The notes beneath the pieces are model-generated. The model was not told the DNA's origin. It was given only the letters and a program-made list of their open reading frames with translations, and did no database searches. This document shows positions 15,796-23,436 of a stretch of 64,000 nt of DNA, piece after piece. The DNA lies in the NCBI RefSeq assembly GCF_001905825.1, contig NZ_LIVV01000002.1, forward strand, positions 996,441 to 1,060,440. Reading direction: 5' to 3'. Source of the stretch: Streptomyces sp. CB02009 (GTDB lineage Bacteria; Actinomycetota; Actinomycetes; Streptomycetales; Streptomycetaceae). The translations under genes were made by a program, and so were the position numbers. Numbering within the stretch: the stretch's first letter is position 1; the number at the start of each line of letters is the position of its first letter.

Positions 15796-16469
15796 GGCCG
15801 GCCACCGCCTACCGGCGCCGGTTCGTCGAGCACTCTGCGCATGTCGTGCACGGCCTGCCACGTGCCCTTCCAGGTGCCGGTGACCTTGGACCGGCCCGTC
15901 CGGGGCCGGTAGGGCACGTCGGCCTCCTCGACGCGCCAGCCCGCGTCGGCGGCCCGGACGACCATCTGGAGCGGATAGCCGCTGCGCCGGTCGGACAGGC
16001 CGAGGGCGAGGAGCTCCTCGCGCCGGGCGGCGCGCAGGGGCCCGAGGTCACGCAGCCGCAGTCCGGTACGGCGGCGCAACAGCCAGGACAGAGCGAGGTT
16101 CCCGGCCCGTGCGTGCGCCGGCCAGGCGCCCGCGCCGGTCGGGCGGCGGCGGCCCAGGACGAGGTCGGCGGAGCCGTCGGCGACGCGACGCACCAGACCG
16201 GGCAGCAGGCCCGGGTCGAGCGAGGCGTCGCAGTCGCAGAAGCAGACGAACTCGGCTTCTGAAGCGAGCAGCCCGGCGTGGCAGGCGGCGCCGAAGCCGC
16301 GTCGGGGCTCGTGGACGACGGTGGCGCCGAGTTCGGCCGCGAGCGCGGCGGAACCGTCGGTGGAGCCGTTGTCCACGACGATCGCCCGCCAGCCGGGAGG
16401 GATGCGGGCCAGGACCCAGGGCAGGGCCTCGGCCTCGTCGAGACAGGGAAGAACGACATCTACGGTCAT
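15792..16469 (-). CDS. Family 2 glycosyltransferase
   Basis: 225 residues. GT-A motifs: VDVVLPCLDEAEALP at the start, VVDNGSTDGSAALA, the acidic metal-binding stretch CFCDCDASLDPGLL, then DLVLGRRRP and LRDLGPLRAARREEL, with the end PYRPRTGRSKVTGTWKGTW that matches polyprenol-phosphate sugar transferases and related GT2 enzymes. No membrane helices. First gene of the operon. A CGT direct-repeat site lies 55 bases upstream. Confidence 0.88.
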   Translation of the reverse strand: MTVDVVLPCLDEAEALPWVLARIPPGWRAIVVDNGSTDGSAALAAELGATVVHEPRRGFGAACHAGLLASEAEFVCFCDCDASLDPGLLPGLVRRVADGSADLVLGRRRPTGAGAWPAHARAGNLALSWLLRRRTGLRLRDLGPLRAARREELLALGLSDRRSGYPLQMVVRAADAGWRVEEADVPYRPRTGRSKVTGTWKGTWQAVHDMRRVLDEPAPVGGGRP

Positions 16470-16523
16470 CGGGGTCACACCTCTCACCGTAGGAATCACA
16501 GAGCGTTCCGGGGGCCCGGAAGT

Positions 16524-16541
16524 CCTTACGAAACGCGGACG
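16524..16541 (-). promoter_or_regulatory. Candidate response-regulator site 2 (CGT direct repeat)
   Basis: On the minus strand CGTCCGCGTTTCGTAAGG, half-sites 11 bp apart. It differs from site 1 at two positions. It lies between the divergent GT2 operon and the response regulator gene, as expected for autoregulation. Confidence 0.6.
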
Positions 16542-16604
16542 CCGTGCGACGTCTGCCCGGGTGGCCGTGGCCGGAGTGCGGGAGCGGGTGCGAGGCTGTG
16601 CGGC

Positions 16605-17336
16605 ATGAACGAGCGCAGCGTCCCCGCGCACCGGGGCCGGATCCTGGTGGTGGACGACGACCCGACGGTCGCCGAGGTCGTCACCGGCTACCTGGAGCGG
16701 GCGGGTTTCGACGTGGAACACGCGGCCGACGGCCTCGACGCCCTGCGGCGGACGGGCGAACGCCGGCCCGACCTCGTCGTGCTCGACCTGATGCTGCCGG
16801 GCCTGGACGGACTCGAGGTCTGCAGGCGGCTGCGGGCCGCGGGCCCGGTGCCGGTCGTCATGCTCACCGCCCGCGGTGACGAGGAGGACCGGATCACGGG
16901 GCTGGAGGAAGGCGCCGACGACTACGTCACCAAACCGTTCAGCCCGCGCGAACTCGTGCTGCGCGTCGGGTCCGTGCTCCGGCGCTCCCGTGCCGTGGCC
17001 CCCGGCGCCCCTCGGGCCGTACTCCGAGCCGGGGACCTGACGGTCGACCCGGCCACCCGCAGGGCCCACCGCGCCGACAACGAACTCCCCCTCACCCTCC
17101 GGGAGTTCGATCTCCTGGCGTATCTCATGGAGCATCCCGGCACGGCGCACAGCAGGGAGGAGCTGATGCGGCACGTGTGGGGTTGGGACTTCGGCGACCT
17201 GTCCACCGTCACCGTGCACATCCGCCGCCTCCGCGCCAAGATCGAGGACGACCCGGCCACGCCCGCGCTGATCCAGACGGTGTGGGGCGTCGGCTACCGC
17301 TTCGAACCGACCCTCGCGAAGGACACCTCCGCATGA
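16605..17336 (+). CDS. OmpR/PhoB-family response regulator
   Basis: 243 residues. Receiver domain with ILVVDDDPTVAEVV, phosphoacceptor Asp in DLVVLDLMLPGLDG, Thr in VVMLTARGDEED and Lys in YVTKPFSPREL. C-terminal winged helix with LTLREFDLLAYLMEHPG and VTVHIRRLRAKIEDDP, ending GVGYRFEP. Start at the ATG with the residues MNERSV; the stop overlaps the kinase start (ATGA). OmpR-type regulators bind direct repeats with 11-bp spacing, exactly the arrangement found four times in this neighbourhood. Confidence 0.93.
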   Translation: MNERSVPAHRGRILVVDDDPTVAEVVTGYLERAGFDVEHAADGLDALRRTGERRPDLVVLDLMLPGLDGLEVCRRLRAAGPVPVVMLTARGDEEDRITGLEEGADDYVTKPFSPRELVLRVGSVLRRSRAVAPGAPRAVLRAGDLTVDPATRRAHRADNELPLTLREFDLLAYLMEHPGTAHSREELMRHVWGWDFGDLSTVTVHIRRLRAKIEDDPATPALIQTVWGVGYRFEPTLAKDTSA

Positions 17337-18445
17337 ACGACGTCCTGCTCATCGCCGTGTTCGCGCTCGTGGGCGCCGCCGGTGCCGGGCTCGCCGGGGC
17401 GGTCGTGCTCCGACTGGTACGGCACCGCTCGGTCGCGGTCTCGCTGGCCGTCGTCGCGGCCGTGACCGTGACGGCGATGCTCGCCGGGACGCTCGCGGTC
17501 GCCCAGGCGATGTTCCTGTCCGCGCACGACCTGTGGGTGGTGACCGTCGTCGTCGCGATGGCCGCGCTCGTCTCCATGGCCACCGCACTCGTGCTGGGCC
17601 GGTGGGTGGTGGCCCGCAGCCGGGCGCTGACACGGGCGGCGCGGGACTTCGGCGAAGGGGGCGGTTTCTGCGCCCCCGCGGGCACCGTCACCGCCGAACT
17701 CGCCGCCCTCACCCGCGAACTGGCGTCGACCAGCGCGAGACTGGATGCCTCCCGGCGCCGGGAGCGCGCCCTGGAAGCGTCCCGACGAGAGCTCGTCGCC
17801 TGGATCTCGCACGATCTGCGCACCCCGCTGGCCGGTCTGCGTGCGATGGCGGAGGCCCTGGAGGACGGCATGGCCGCCGACCCCGGCCGCTACCACCGCC
17901 AGATCCGTACCGAGGTCGACCGGCTCACCGGCATGGTCACCGACCTCTTCGAGCTCTCCCGCATCCACGCCGGTGCACTGACCCTCAGCCCCAGCCGGAT
18001 GTCGGTGTACGACCTGGTCGGCGACGCCCTGAGCGGCGCGGACCCGCTCGCCCGCGAGCACGGGGTCCGTCTGGTGGGGGAGGACGTCGCGGCCGTACCC
18101 GTCGAGGTCGACGGCAAGGAGATGACCCGCGTCCTCGCCAACCTCCTCGTCAACGCCATCCGCCACACACCCGCGGACGGCACCGTCGCGGTCGCGGCCG
18201 AACGCCGCGAAGGGGCCGTCGTCGTGTCCGTCACCGACGGCTGCGGAGGCATCCCGGCGGAGGATCTGCCGCGCGTCTTCGACACCGGCTGGCGCGGCGC
18301 CGAGGCCCGCACCCCGCCCGCCGGTGCCGGGCTCGGCCTCGCCATCGTCCGCGGCATCGTCGAGGCCCATGCAGGCCGCGCCGAGGTGCGGAACGTGCCC
18401 GGCGGGTGCCGCTTCGAGGTCAGCCTGCCGACAGCCGCCGGCTGA
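17333..18445 (+). CDS. Sensor histidine kinase
   Basis: 370 residues, partner of the regulator at 16605. Two N-terminal membrane segments (LLIAVFALVGAAGAGLAGAVV and a longer one from about residue 30 to 80), a HAMP-like linker, then the H-box ELVAWISHDLRTPLAGL, N-box VLANLLVNAIRHTPADG and G-boxes DGCGGI and GAGLGLAIVRGI. There is almost no extracytoplasmic sensor loop, so the signal is probably sensed within the membrane or through another protein. Translation is coupled to the regulator by an ATGA overlap. Confidence 0.93.
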   Translation: MNDVLLIAVFALVGAAGAGLAGAVVLRLVRHRSVAVSLAVVAAVTVTAMLAGTLAVAQAMFLSAHDLWVVTVVVAMAALVSMATALVLGRWVVARSRALTRAARDFGEGGGFCAPAGTVTAELAALTRELASTSARLDASRRRERALEASRRELVAWISHDLRTPLAGLRAMAEALEDGMAADPGRYHRQIRTEVDRLTGMVTDLFELSRIHAGALTLSPSRMSVYDLVGDALSGADPLAREHGVRLVGEDVAAVPVEVDGKEMTRVLANLLVNAIRHTPADGTVAVAAERREGAVVVSVTDGCGGIPAEDLPRVFDTGWRGAEARTPPAGAGLGLAIVRGIVEAHAGRAEVRNVPGGCRFEVSLPTAAG

Positions 18446-18474
18446 GGGTGCGGCGCCGTCGAGAGTCGGCCGGG

Positions 18475-19539
18475 TCACCCCCCGACGGCCGCCGAGGCGC
18501 GTTGCCCGGCGTGAGCGAACTCCGCCATCCCTTCGGCGAAGCCGACCCGCGGGCACCAGCCCAGGTCCCGCCGCAGTCGGGACGAGTCCGCCGTGATGTG
18601 GCGGACGTCGCCGAGCCGGAACTCGCCCGTCACCACCGGCGGGGGCCCGCCGTGCGCCCGGGCCAGCGCCGCCGCCATCTCACCGACCGTGTGGGGGTCA
18701 CCGCTGCCGGTGTTGTACGTGGTGAGAGCGCCGCTCGGACGACTGTCGGAGGCCTCCAGCGCGAGGACGTTGGCCGCCGCCACGTCCCTGACGTGGACGA
18801 AGTCCCGCCGCTGCCCGCCGTCCTCGAAGACGCGGGGCGCTTCGCCGCGGGCGAGCGCCGACCGGAACAGGGACGCCACACCGGCGTAGGGGGTGTCACG
18901 GGGCATGCCGGGCCCGTACACGTTGTGGTAGCGCAGCGAGACCGCCGTTCCGCCCACGGCACGAGCCCAGGCCGCGGCCAGGTGCTCCTGCGCGAGCTTG
19001 GTCGCCGCGTACACGTTGCGGGGGTCGGCAGGCGTGTCCTCACCCACCAGACCGGGCGCGAGCGCGCAGCCGCACGCGGGACAGCGCGGCTCGAAACGCC
19101 CCGCCGCGAGGTCCTCGGGGCAGCGCGGGCCCGGCCGGACGCGTCCGTGCCGGAGACACTCGTACCGCCCCTCCCCGTACACGACCATCGACCCGGCGAG
19201 GAGGAGCCGCCGCACGCCCGCCTCCGCCATCCCGGCCAGCAGGACGGCGGTGCCGAGGTCGTTGCAGCCGACGTACGCGGGGGCGTCCGCGAAGTCCTTT
19301 CCCAGGCCGACCATGGCGGCCTGGTGGCAGACCGCGTCGACCCCGCGTAGCGTCGCGTGTACGCTCGCGGGCTCCCGCACGTCCGCGCGCAGGAACTCGA
19401 CGCCCTGCGGGTCCGGAGCGGAGGGGTGGGCGCTGGGCAGCAGTGCGTCCATGACCACCGGCTCGTGGCCGGACAGCAGGAGCGATGTGACGATGTGCGA
19501 GCCGACGAAACCGGCTCCGCCTGTGACGAGTACGCGCAT
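18475..19539 (-). CDS. NAD-dependent epimerase/dehydratase (extended SDR) with Cys-rich insert
   Basis: 354 residues. Extended SDR enzyme acting on a nucleotide sugar: MRVLVTGGAGFVGSHI binds NAD, YAATKLAQE holds the catalytic Tyr and Lys, and RYHNVYGPGMPRD is the usual loop. Between the Ser motif (LAGSMVVYGEG) and the catalytic Tyr there is an extra segment of about 45 residues with five cysteines, ending RCPACGC, that looks like a small zinc-binding knuckle. The start is the ATG right before VLVTGG. A CGT direct repeat (19591-19608) lies 52 bases upstream. It probably feeds the nearby glycosyltransferases. Confidence 0.88.
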   Translation of the reverse strand: MRVLVTGGAGFVGSHIVTSLLLSGHEPVVMDALLPSAHPSAPDPQGVEFLRADVREPASVHATLRGVDAVCHQAAMVGLGKDFADAPAYVGCNDLGTAVLLAGMAEAGVRRLLLAGSMVVYGEGRYECLRHGRVRPGPRCPEDLAAGRFEPRCPACGCALAPGLVGEDTPADPRNVYAATKLAQEHLAAAWARAVGGTAVSLRYHNVYGPGMPRDTPYAGVASLFRSALARGEAPRVFEDGGQRRDFVHVRDVAAANVLALEASDSRPSGALTTYNTGSGDPHTVGEMAAALARAHGGPPPVVTGEFRLGDVRHITADSSRLRRDLGWCPRVGFAEGMAEFAHAGQRASAAVGG

Positions 19540-19590
19540 GGGCGTGACGCTACAAACGGGCACCGCCTCACGGTGACGTGCGCGCCGCGC

Positions 19591-19608
19591 CGTAAGACTT
19601 CCGTCATC
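19591..19608 (+). promoter_or_regulatory. Candidate response-regulator site 3 (CGT direct repeat)
   Basis: CGTAAGACTTCCGTCATC, CGT half-sites 11 bp apart, 52 bases upstream of the epimerase start codon. Confidence 0.6.
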
Positions 19609-19644
19609 CCGGTGGAGGCTCCGCGTCGGCGTCGAGCCCACGTC

Positions 19645-19676
19645 GGCGGCACGGCGGCACGGCGGCACGGCGGCTC
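19645..19676 (+). repeat. 8-bp tandem repeat (GGCGGCAC) x4
   Basis: Three perfect copies of GGCGGCAC and one with a single change, lying exactly between candidate sites 3 and 4. Its copy number would set the distance between the two sites. Confidence 0.8.
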
Positions 19677-19707
19677 GGCGGTCGGGTCCGGCCCTGTGCC
19701 GCCACGC

Positions 19708-19725
19708 CGTAAGGCTTTCGTCATC
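19708..19725 (+). promoter_or_regulatory. Candidate response-regulator site 4 (CGT direct repeat)
   Basis: CGTAAGGCTTTCGTCATC, differing from site 3 at two positions, 92 bases upstream of the DM13 gene start. Confidence 0.6.
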
Positions 19726-19799
19726 GGGGCCGGGCTTCCCCCGGCCGGGCACCCTCGCTTGGATGAGCCGGTGGGGCGGGAGAACGAAGGAGGTGCGTC

Positions 19800-20342
19800 G
19801 TGGGGCGCGTCATGAACAGGCAGAGGTGGGCGGCGGCCGGCGCGGTGGCCGTGGCGTTCGTCGTGGCGGGGCTGGTGTGGTTCAGACCCTGGGCGCTGTG
19901 GGTGGACAAGACCGTCGACGAGGCACTGCCTTCGGCCGCACCGCGGACGGCGTCGGCGGGTGAGTCGTCGCCCCGGGTGCCGACGGCCCCCGTGACCGTC
20001 GCACACGGCACGTTCATCAGCCACGAGCACGCGACGTCCGGAGCCGTGAAGATCGTCCGCCTGGCGGACGGCAGCCACACGCTGCGCTTCGAGGGGCTGG
20101 AGACGAGCAACGGCCCCGACCTCAGGGTGAGGCTGAGCGACGCGCCGGTGAAGGAGGGCAGGGCCGGCTGGTTCGTCTTCGACGAGGGGCAGTACGTCAA
20201 CCTCGCCAAGCTCAAGGGGAACAAGGGCGACCAGAACTACCAGCTCCCCGCGGACCTCGACTGGTCGGCGTACACCAGCGTGAGCATCTGGTGCGACCGG
20301 TTCGACGTCTCCTTCGGCGCCGCGCGTCTCGTCCGCACCTGA
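19800..20342 (+). CDS. Membrane-anchored DM13-domain protein
   Basis: 180 residues. Start is the GTG placed six bases after a perfect AGGAGG; an internal ATG at 19812 is less well placed. An N-terminal hydrophobic helix (residues 10-30) anchors it outside the cell, followed by a Pro/Ser linker. The DM13 domain runs from about residue 65 to the end: HGTFISHEHATSGAVKIV, then LRFEGLETSNGPDLRVRLS, and the conserved Cys in SVSIWCDRFDVSFGAARL. DM13 domains are thought to take part in redox or electron transfer through that Cys; this fits a neighbourhood with a Mo/heme oxidoreductase and DipZ. Confidence 0.88.
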   Translation: MGRVMNRQRWAAAGAVAVAFVVAGLVWFRPWALWVDKTVDEALPSAAPRTASAGESSPRVPTAPVTVAHGTFISHEHATSGAVKIVRLADGSHTLRFEGLETSNGPDLRVRLSDAPVKEGRAGWFVFDEGQYVNLAKLKGNKGDQNYQLPADLDWSAYTSVSIWCDRFDVSFGAARLVRT

Positions 20343-20395
20343 TTCCGCACGAGCGAGGTCGTGCCGGAGGCCGCCGGGGCGCTGGGCCGCGTTCG

Positions 20396-22174
20396 TCAGC
20401 CGTAGGTGAAGGCGAAGGCCTGGAGCCCGGGTGTGAGACGGAGTTCGAGGCGTGTGTCGCGGGCCTCGTCGTGGTCCGTCAGCCGGTAGAGGGTCGGCGT
20501 TCCGTGGACCCGGATCGTCCGGGCCGGCGCGCCGTCGACAAGGACGGTGACCGAGCCTTCGCCCGCGAGGACGAGGTTGGCGTTGCGGGCGTGGTAGGTC
20601 AGGGCGAGGCGGGCGTCCTTGCCCGAGGTGAAGTGCTCGTAGCCGGCGGTCCAGGTCCCGGCGAGGGCGATCTCGTTCGGACGGACGCCGTCGGCGGGGT
20701 AGGCGTAGGCGACCGGCTTGTCCTCGGCGAGTTCGGGGGTGCCGGCGTAGCCGCGGATGCGGTGGGTGCTCAGGTACGTCTCGGGCGTGCGGTCGGCGGT
20801 CAGGCGGTCGTCGGCCTGGTCGGTGGGCGGCGGGAGGACCACTGTCGGGTCGGCCTGCCGCAGCAGGTCCCGGATCAGGCTCTCCGTCTGGGCGTAACGG
20901 CCTTCGCCGAAGGTGAGGTAGCGGACGTTTCCCCGAGCGTCGATGAGGTACTTGGCCGGCCAGAACCGGTTGCGGTAGTTGTCCCAGGTGTCGAGCTCGT
21001 TGTCGAGGGCGACCGGGTAGGTGATGCCGAGCTTGCGGGTCTGGTCCGCGACGTTCTTCGGGCTCTTCTCGAAGGCGAACTCCGGTGAGTGGACGCCGAG
21101 GACGGTGAGGCCCTTGTCGCGGTAGGCGCGATCCCAGTCCTTGATGTGGGGGATGCTGCGCTGGCAGTTGATGCAGGAGTAGGTCCAGAAGTCGATCAGG
21201 ACCACCCGGCCCCGGAGAGCGGCGAGGTCGACGGGACTCCCGCCCGCGGTGTTGATCCAGGTGGAGATTCCGGCCAGGGGCGGCGCCTGGCCGCAGGTGC
21301 GGAGTTCGTCGACGCCGTCCTCGCAGCGTGACAGTTCCTTGTTGGAGTCGTCGTAGAGGCCGGACAGCTGCCGGCGGGCGGCGTCGCTGTCCTCCACGGT
21401 GCGCTGCGCGGCACGGGTGTAGTCGGGCAGGGCGCGTTGCAGGGCGGTGGTGACGTCGAACGCGAGGGCGAAGGCGAGCGCGATCATGAGGATGCCCGAG
21501 ATCACGCGGAGCTTGCGGGCGCGGGTGCGGAAGGCGGCCACGCGTTCGGCGACGCGCCGTCCGGCGAGGGCGAAGAGCAGGAGCGGGATCGCGGTGCCGA
21601 GGGCGAACGCCGCGGTGAGGACGACGATGTCGGCGCTGATCTCGCCGCGCGCTCCCGCGATGGTGATCGCGGCGAGGACCGGTCCGGCGCAGGGAACGTA
21701 GAGGAGGCCCAGGCCGAGACCGAGGGCGAAGGCGCTGCCCTCCTTGTTGACCTGCCGCTGCGGGATGCGGGCGAAGGGCTTCTCCAGGATCCGCTCGACG
21801 GGCGGGAGGATCAGGCCGAGGCCGATCAGGACGAGCAGGGCCAGTCCGACGTACCGGAGGATGTCCTGGGGAAGGCCGAGGGCGGAGATGATCGTCACGC
21901 CGAGCAGGGTGAAGAACGCGAAGCTGAGGACGAGCCCGGCGACGACGGCGTAGGGGCGGCGGTTGCGCGGGGGCCGGGCGGCGGACGGCGGTTCGCCGGG
22001 GTGCGTGCCGTCGGCCGGCGCGCCGCTCGCGCCGACGAGTGAGGGTCGGCGCGGTGCGGGGGCGTCCGTGCTCGGTCCACCCGCGAGGAACACGACGGGG
22101 AGTACGGGCAGGATGCAGGGCGACACCGCGGTGATGAGCCCGCCCAGCAACCCGATCAACGCCAAGGTGACCAT
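20396..22174 (-). CDS. dipZ: DipZ: CcdA-thioredoxin-like cytochrome c biogenesis/redox protein
   Basis: 592 residues. The N-terminal half is CcdA-like with about six membrane helices and the two conserved membrane Cys motifs, SPCILPVLPVVFL (about residue 19) and YVPCAGPVLAAI; a Pro-rich loop of about 45 residues separates helices 1 and 2. Then a periplasmic thioredoxin-fold domain with WTYSCINCQRSIPHIKDW (CxxC) and DNELDTWDNY, and a C-terminal carbohydrate-binding-like domain (LALTYHARNANLVL). It moves reducing power from cytoplasmic thioredoxin across the membrane to exported proteins. Convergent with the DM13 gene; separated from the upstream diaminopropionate genes by a strong hairpin. Confidence 0.92.
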   Translation of the reverse strand: MVTLALIGLLGGLITAVSPCILPVLPVVFLAGGPSTDAPAPRRPSLVGASGAPADGTHPGEPPSAARPPRNRRPYAVVAGLVLSFAFFTLLGVTIISALGLPQDILRYVGLALLVLIGLGLILPPVERILEKPFARIPQRQVNKEGSAFALGLGLGLLYVPCAGPVLAAITIAGARGEISADIVVLTAAFALGTAIPLLLFALAGRRVAERVAAFRTRARKLRVISGILMIALAFALAFDVTTALQRALPDYTRAAQRTVEDSDAARRQLSGLYDDSNKELSRCEDGVDELRTCGQAPPLAGISTWINTAGGSPVDLAALRGRVVLIDFWTYSCINCQRSIPHIKDWDRAYRDKGLTVLGVHSPEFAFEKSPKNVADQTRKLGITYPVALDNELDTWDNYRNRFWPAKYLIDARGNVRYLTFGEGRYAQTESLIRDLLRQADPTVVLPPPTDQADDRLTADRTPETYLSTHRIRGYAGTPELAEDKPVAYAYPADGVRPNEIALAGTWTAGYEHFTSGKDARLALTYHARNANLVLAGEGSVTVLVDGAPARTIRVHGTPTLYRLTDHDEARDTRLELRLTPGLQAFAFTYG

Positions 22175-22314
22175 GGTGTTCGCCTCTCTCGTGGATCCGG
22201 GCTCTCGGCAGGTATTCGGACCACGAGGGGCGATGGACGGCCCGCTGCCGTACACAGGAGCCATCCGGAGGTTCCGTCGTCCCCGAGGCGTCCGCTGCCG
22301 CGGACGACAGCGGT

Positions 22315-22352
22315 GGTGGTCCGTCGTCCTCCACGAGGCATGACGGACCACC
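22315..22352 (-). terminator. 11-bp-stem terminator behind the NRPS/sbnA operon
   Basis: GGTGGTCCGTC pairs perfectly with GACGGACCACC across a 16-base loop that can itself form a 4-bp CCTC/GAGG helix. It lies 46 bases after the sbnA stop on the minus strand, and marks the end of the biosynthetic operon before dipZ. Confidence 0.75.
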
Positions 22353-22398
22353 AGCGCCGGGAGGGCGCTCGGACCTTGGGCGCGAGGTGAGGGCTGGA

Positions 22399-23382
22399 CT
22401 ACGAGCCCGTCCCCGCTGTAGCCGGAGCATCCGTGTCCAGGACGCCCTCGCCGTAGAGGGCCTGCACCCAGTTCGACTGGTAGACGGTGTCGAGATAACG
22501 CTCGCCGAGGTCGGGGGAGATCGCCACACAGGTGAGGTCCTCCTCGCGGTGCGCGTCGAGCCATCCCGTCGCACCGCTGACGACCGTCCCGGTGGAACCC
22601 CCGAAGAGGAACCCACGCGTGGCCATGGCCCGGCAGGTGCGGATCGTCTCGGACTCCTCCACCCGTACCACCTCGTCGACGTAGCTCGGGTCGAGGAGGG
22701 GCGGTCGCATGCTCATGCCGAGTCCGGGAATCATCCGACGCCCCGGGCGGTCGCCGAAGATCGCCGATCCGACGGTGTCCACGGCGACGATGCGCACGGG
22801 CCGGTTCCAGGTCCGGAAGTACCGCGCGCAGCCCATCAGAGTGCCTGTGGTGCCGACACCGACGAACAGGACGTCGATACGGGGGAAGGCCTGGGCGATC
22901 GCGGGCGCGGTCCGGAGGTAGTGAGCCTTCCAGTTGTCCGGGTTGGTGTACTGGCTCAGCCAGGTGTAGCGGGGGTCGGAAGCGCACAGGTCGCGGACGG
23001 TGTTGAGTCTGGCGGCCAGCAGCGTGCCCTCGCTGTTGTCCGACACGATGTGCACGTGCGCGCCGAGTGCTTCCATCATCAGACGCGTGGTGAGGTTGCA
23101 TCGCGAGTCGGTGACGCAGACGAACGCGTAGCCCTTGCTCGCGGCGATGACGCTGAGTGCCACGCCGAGGTTGCCGGAGGAGGACTCGACCAGAATCGAC
23201 TCAGGGGTGAGAACGCCTCTTCGTTCGGCCGAGGCGACCATCTCGGCGGCGGCCTTGACCTTGATGGAGCCGGCGAAGTTGAAGCCCTCGCACTTCAGGA
23301 AGAGCGGTCGGCCGAGCGTCGGCATGAGGTCCACGAAGAGATCGTCTTCGTTGAAGTCGTGGGGTGCGGTGATGACGGGCAC
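22399..23382 (-). CDS. sbnA: SbnA-type N-(2-amino-2-carboxyethyl)-L-glutamate synthase
   Basis: 327 residues, cysteine-synthase fold, PLP-dependent. In the staphyloferrin B pathway SbnA joins O-phospho-L-serine and L-glutamate to give ACEGA. Seen: FLKCEGFNFAGSIKVKAA with the PLP lysine, ESSSGNLGVALSVIAA, and the Gly-rich phosphate loop FVGVGTTGTLMG; the C-terminal FLFGGSTGTVVSG also fits. The region around DPSYVDEVVRVEE, together with SbnB immediately upstream, distinguishes it from ordinary cysteine synthase. GTG start with GGAG upstream, 54 bases after sbnB; last gene of the operon. Confidence 0.9.
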   Translation of the reverse strand: MPVITAPHDFNEDDLFVDLMPTLGRPLFLKCEGFNFAGSIKVKAAAEMVASAERRGVLTPESILVESSSGNLGVALSVIAASKGYAFVCVTDSRCNLTTRLMMEALGAHVHIVSDNSEGTLLAARLNTVRDLCASDPRYTWLSQYTNPDNWKAHYLRTAPAIAQAFPRIDVLFVGVGTTGTLMGCARYFRTWNRPVRIVAVDTVGSAIFGDRPGRRMIPGLGMSMRPPLLDPSYVDEVVRVEESETIRTCRAMATRGFLFGGSTGTVVSGATGWLDAHREEDLTCVAISPDLGERYLDTVYQSNWVQALYGEGVLDTDAPATAGTGS

Positions 23383-23436
23383 GGTGCTCTCCTCTTCGGG
23401 CTCGAAGGCCGGGCGGCTGAGGCCTCGGGGGGTCTC

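Noticed and set aside
22196..22260. GGCAGGTATTCGGACC resembling the end of a cobalamin aptamer upstream of dipZ
   Set aside because: Only one aptamer block fits and the others (GGTGGGAATCC, ACTGG box) are missing on either strand.
22399..23382. Plain cysteine synthase as name for sbnA
   Set aside because: The adjacent SbnB-type gene and NRPS context make the diaminopropionate role much more likely.
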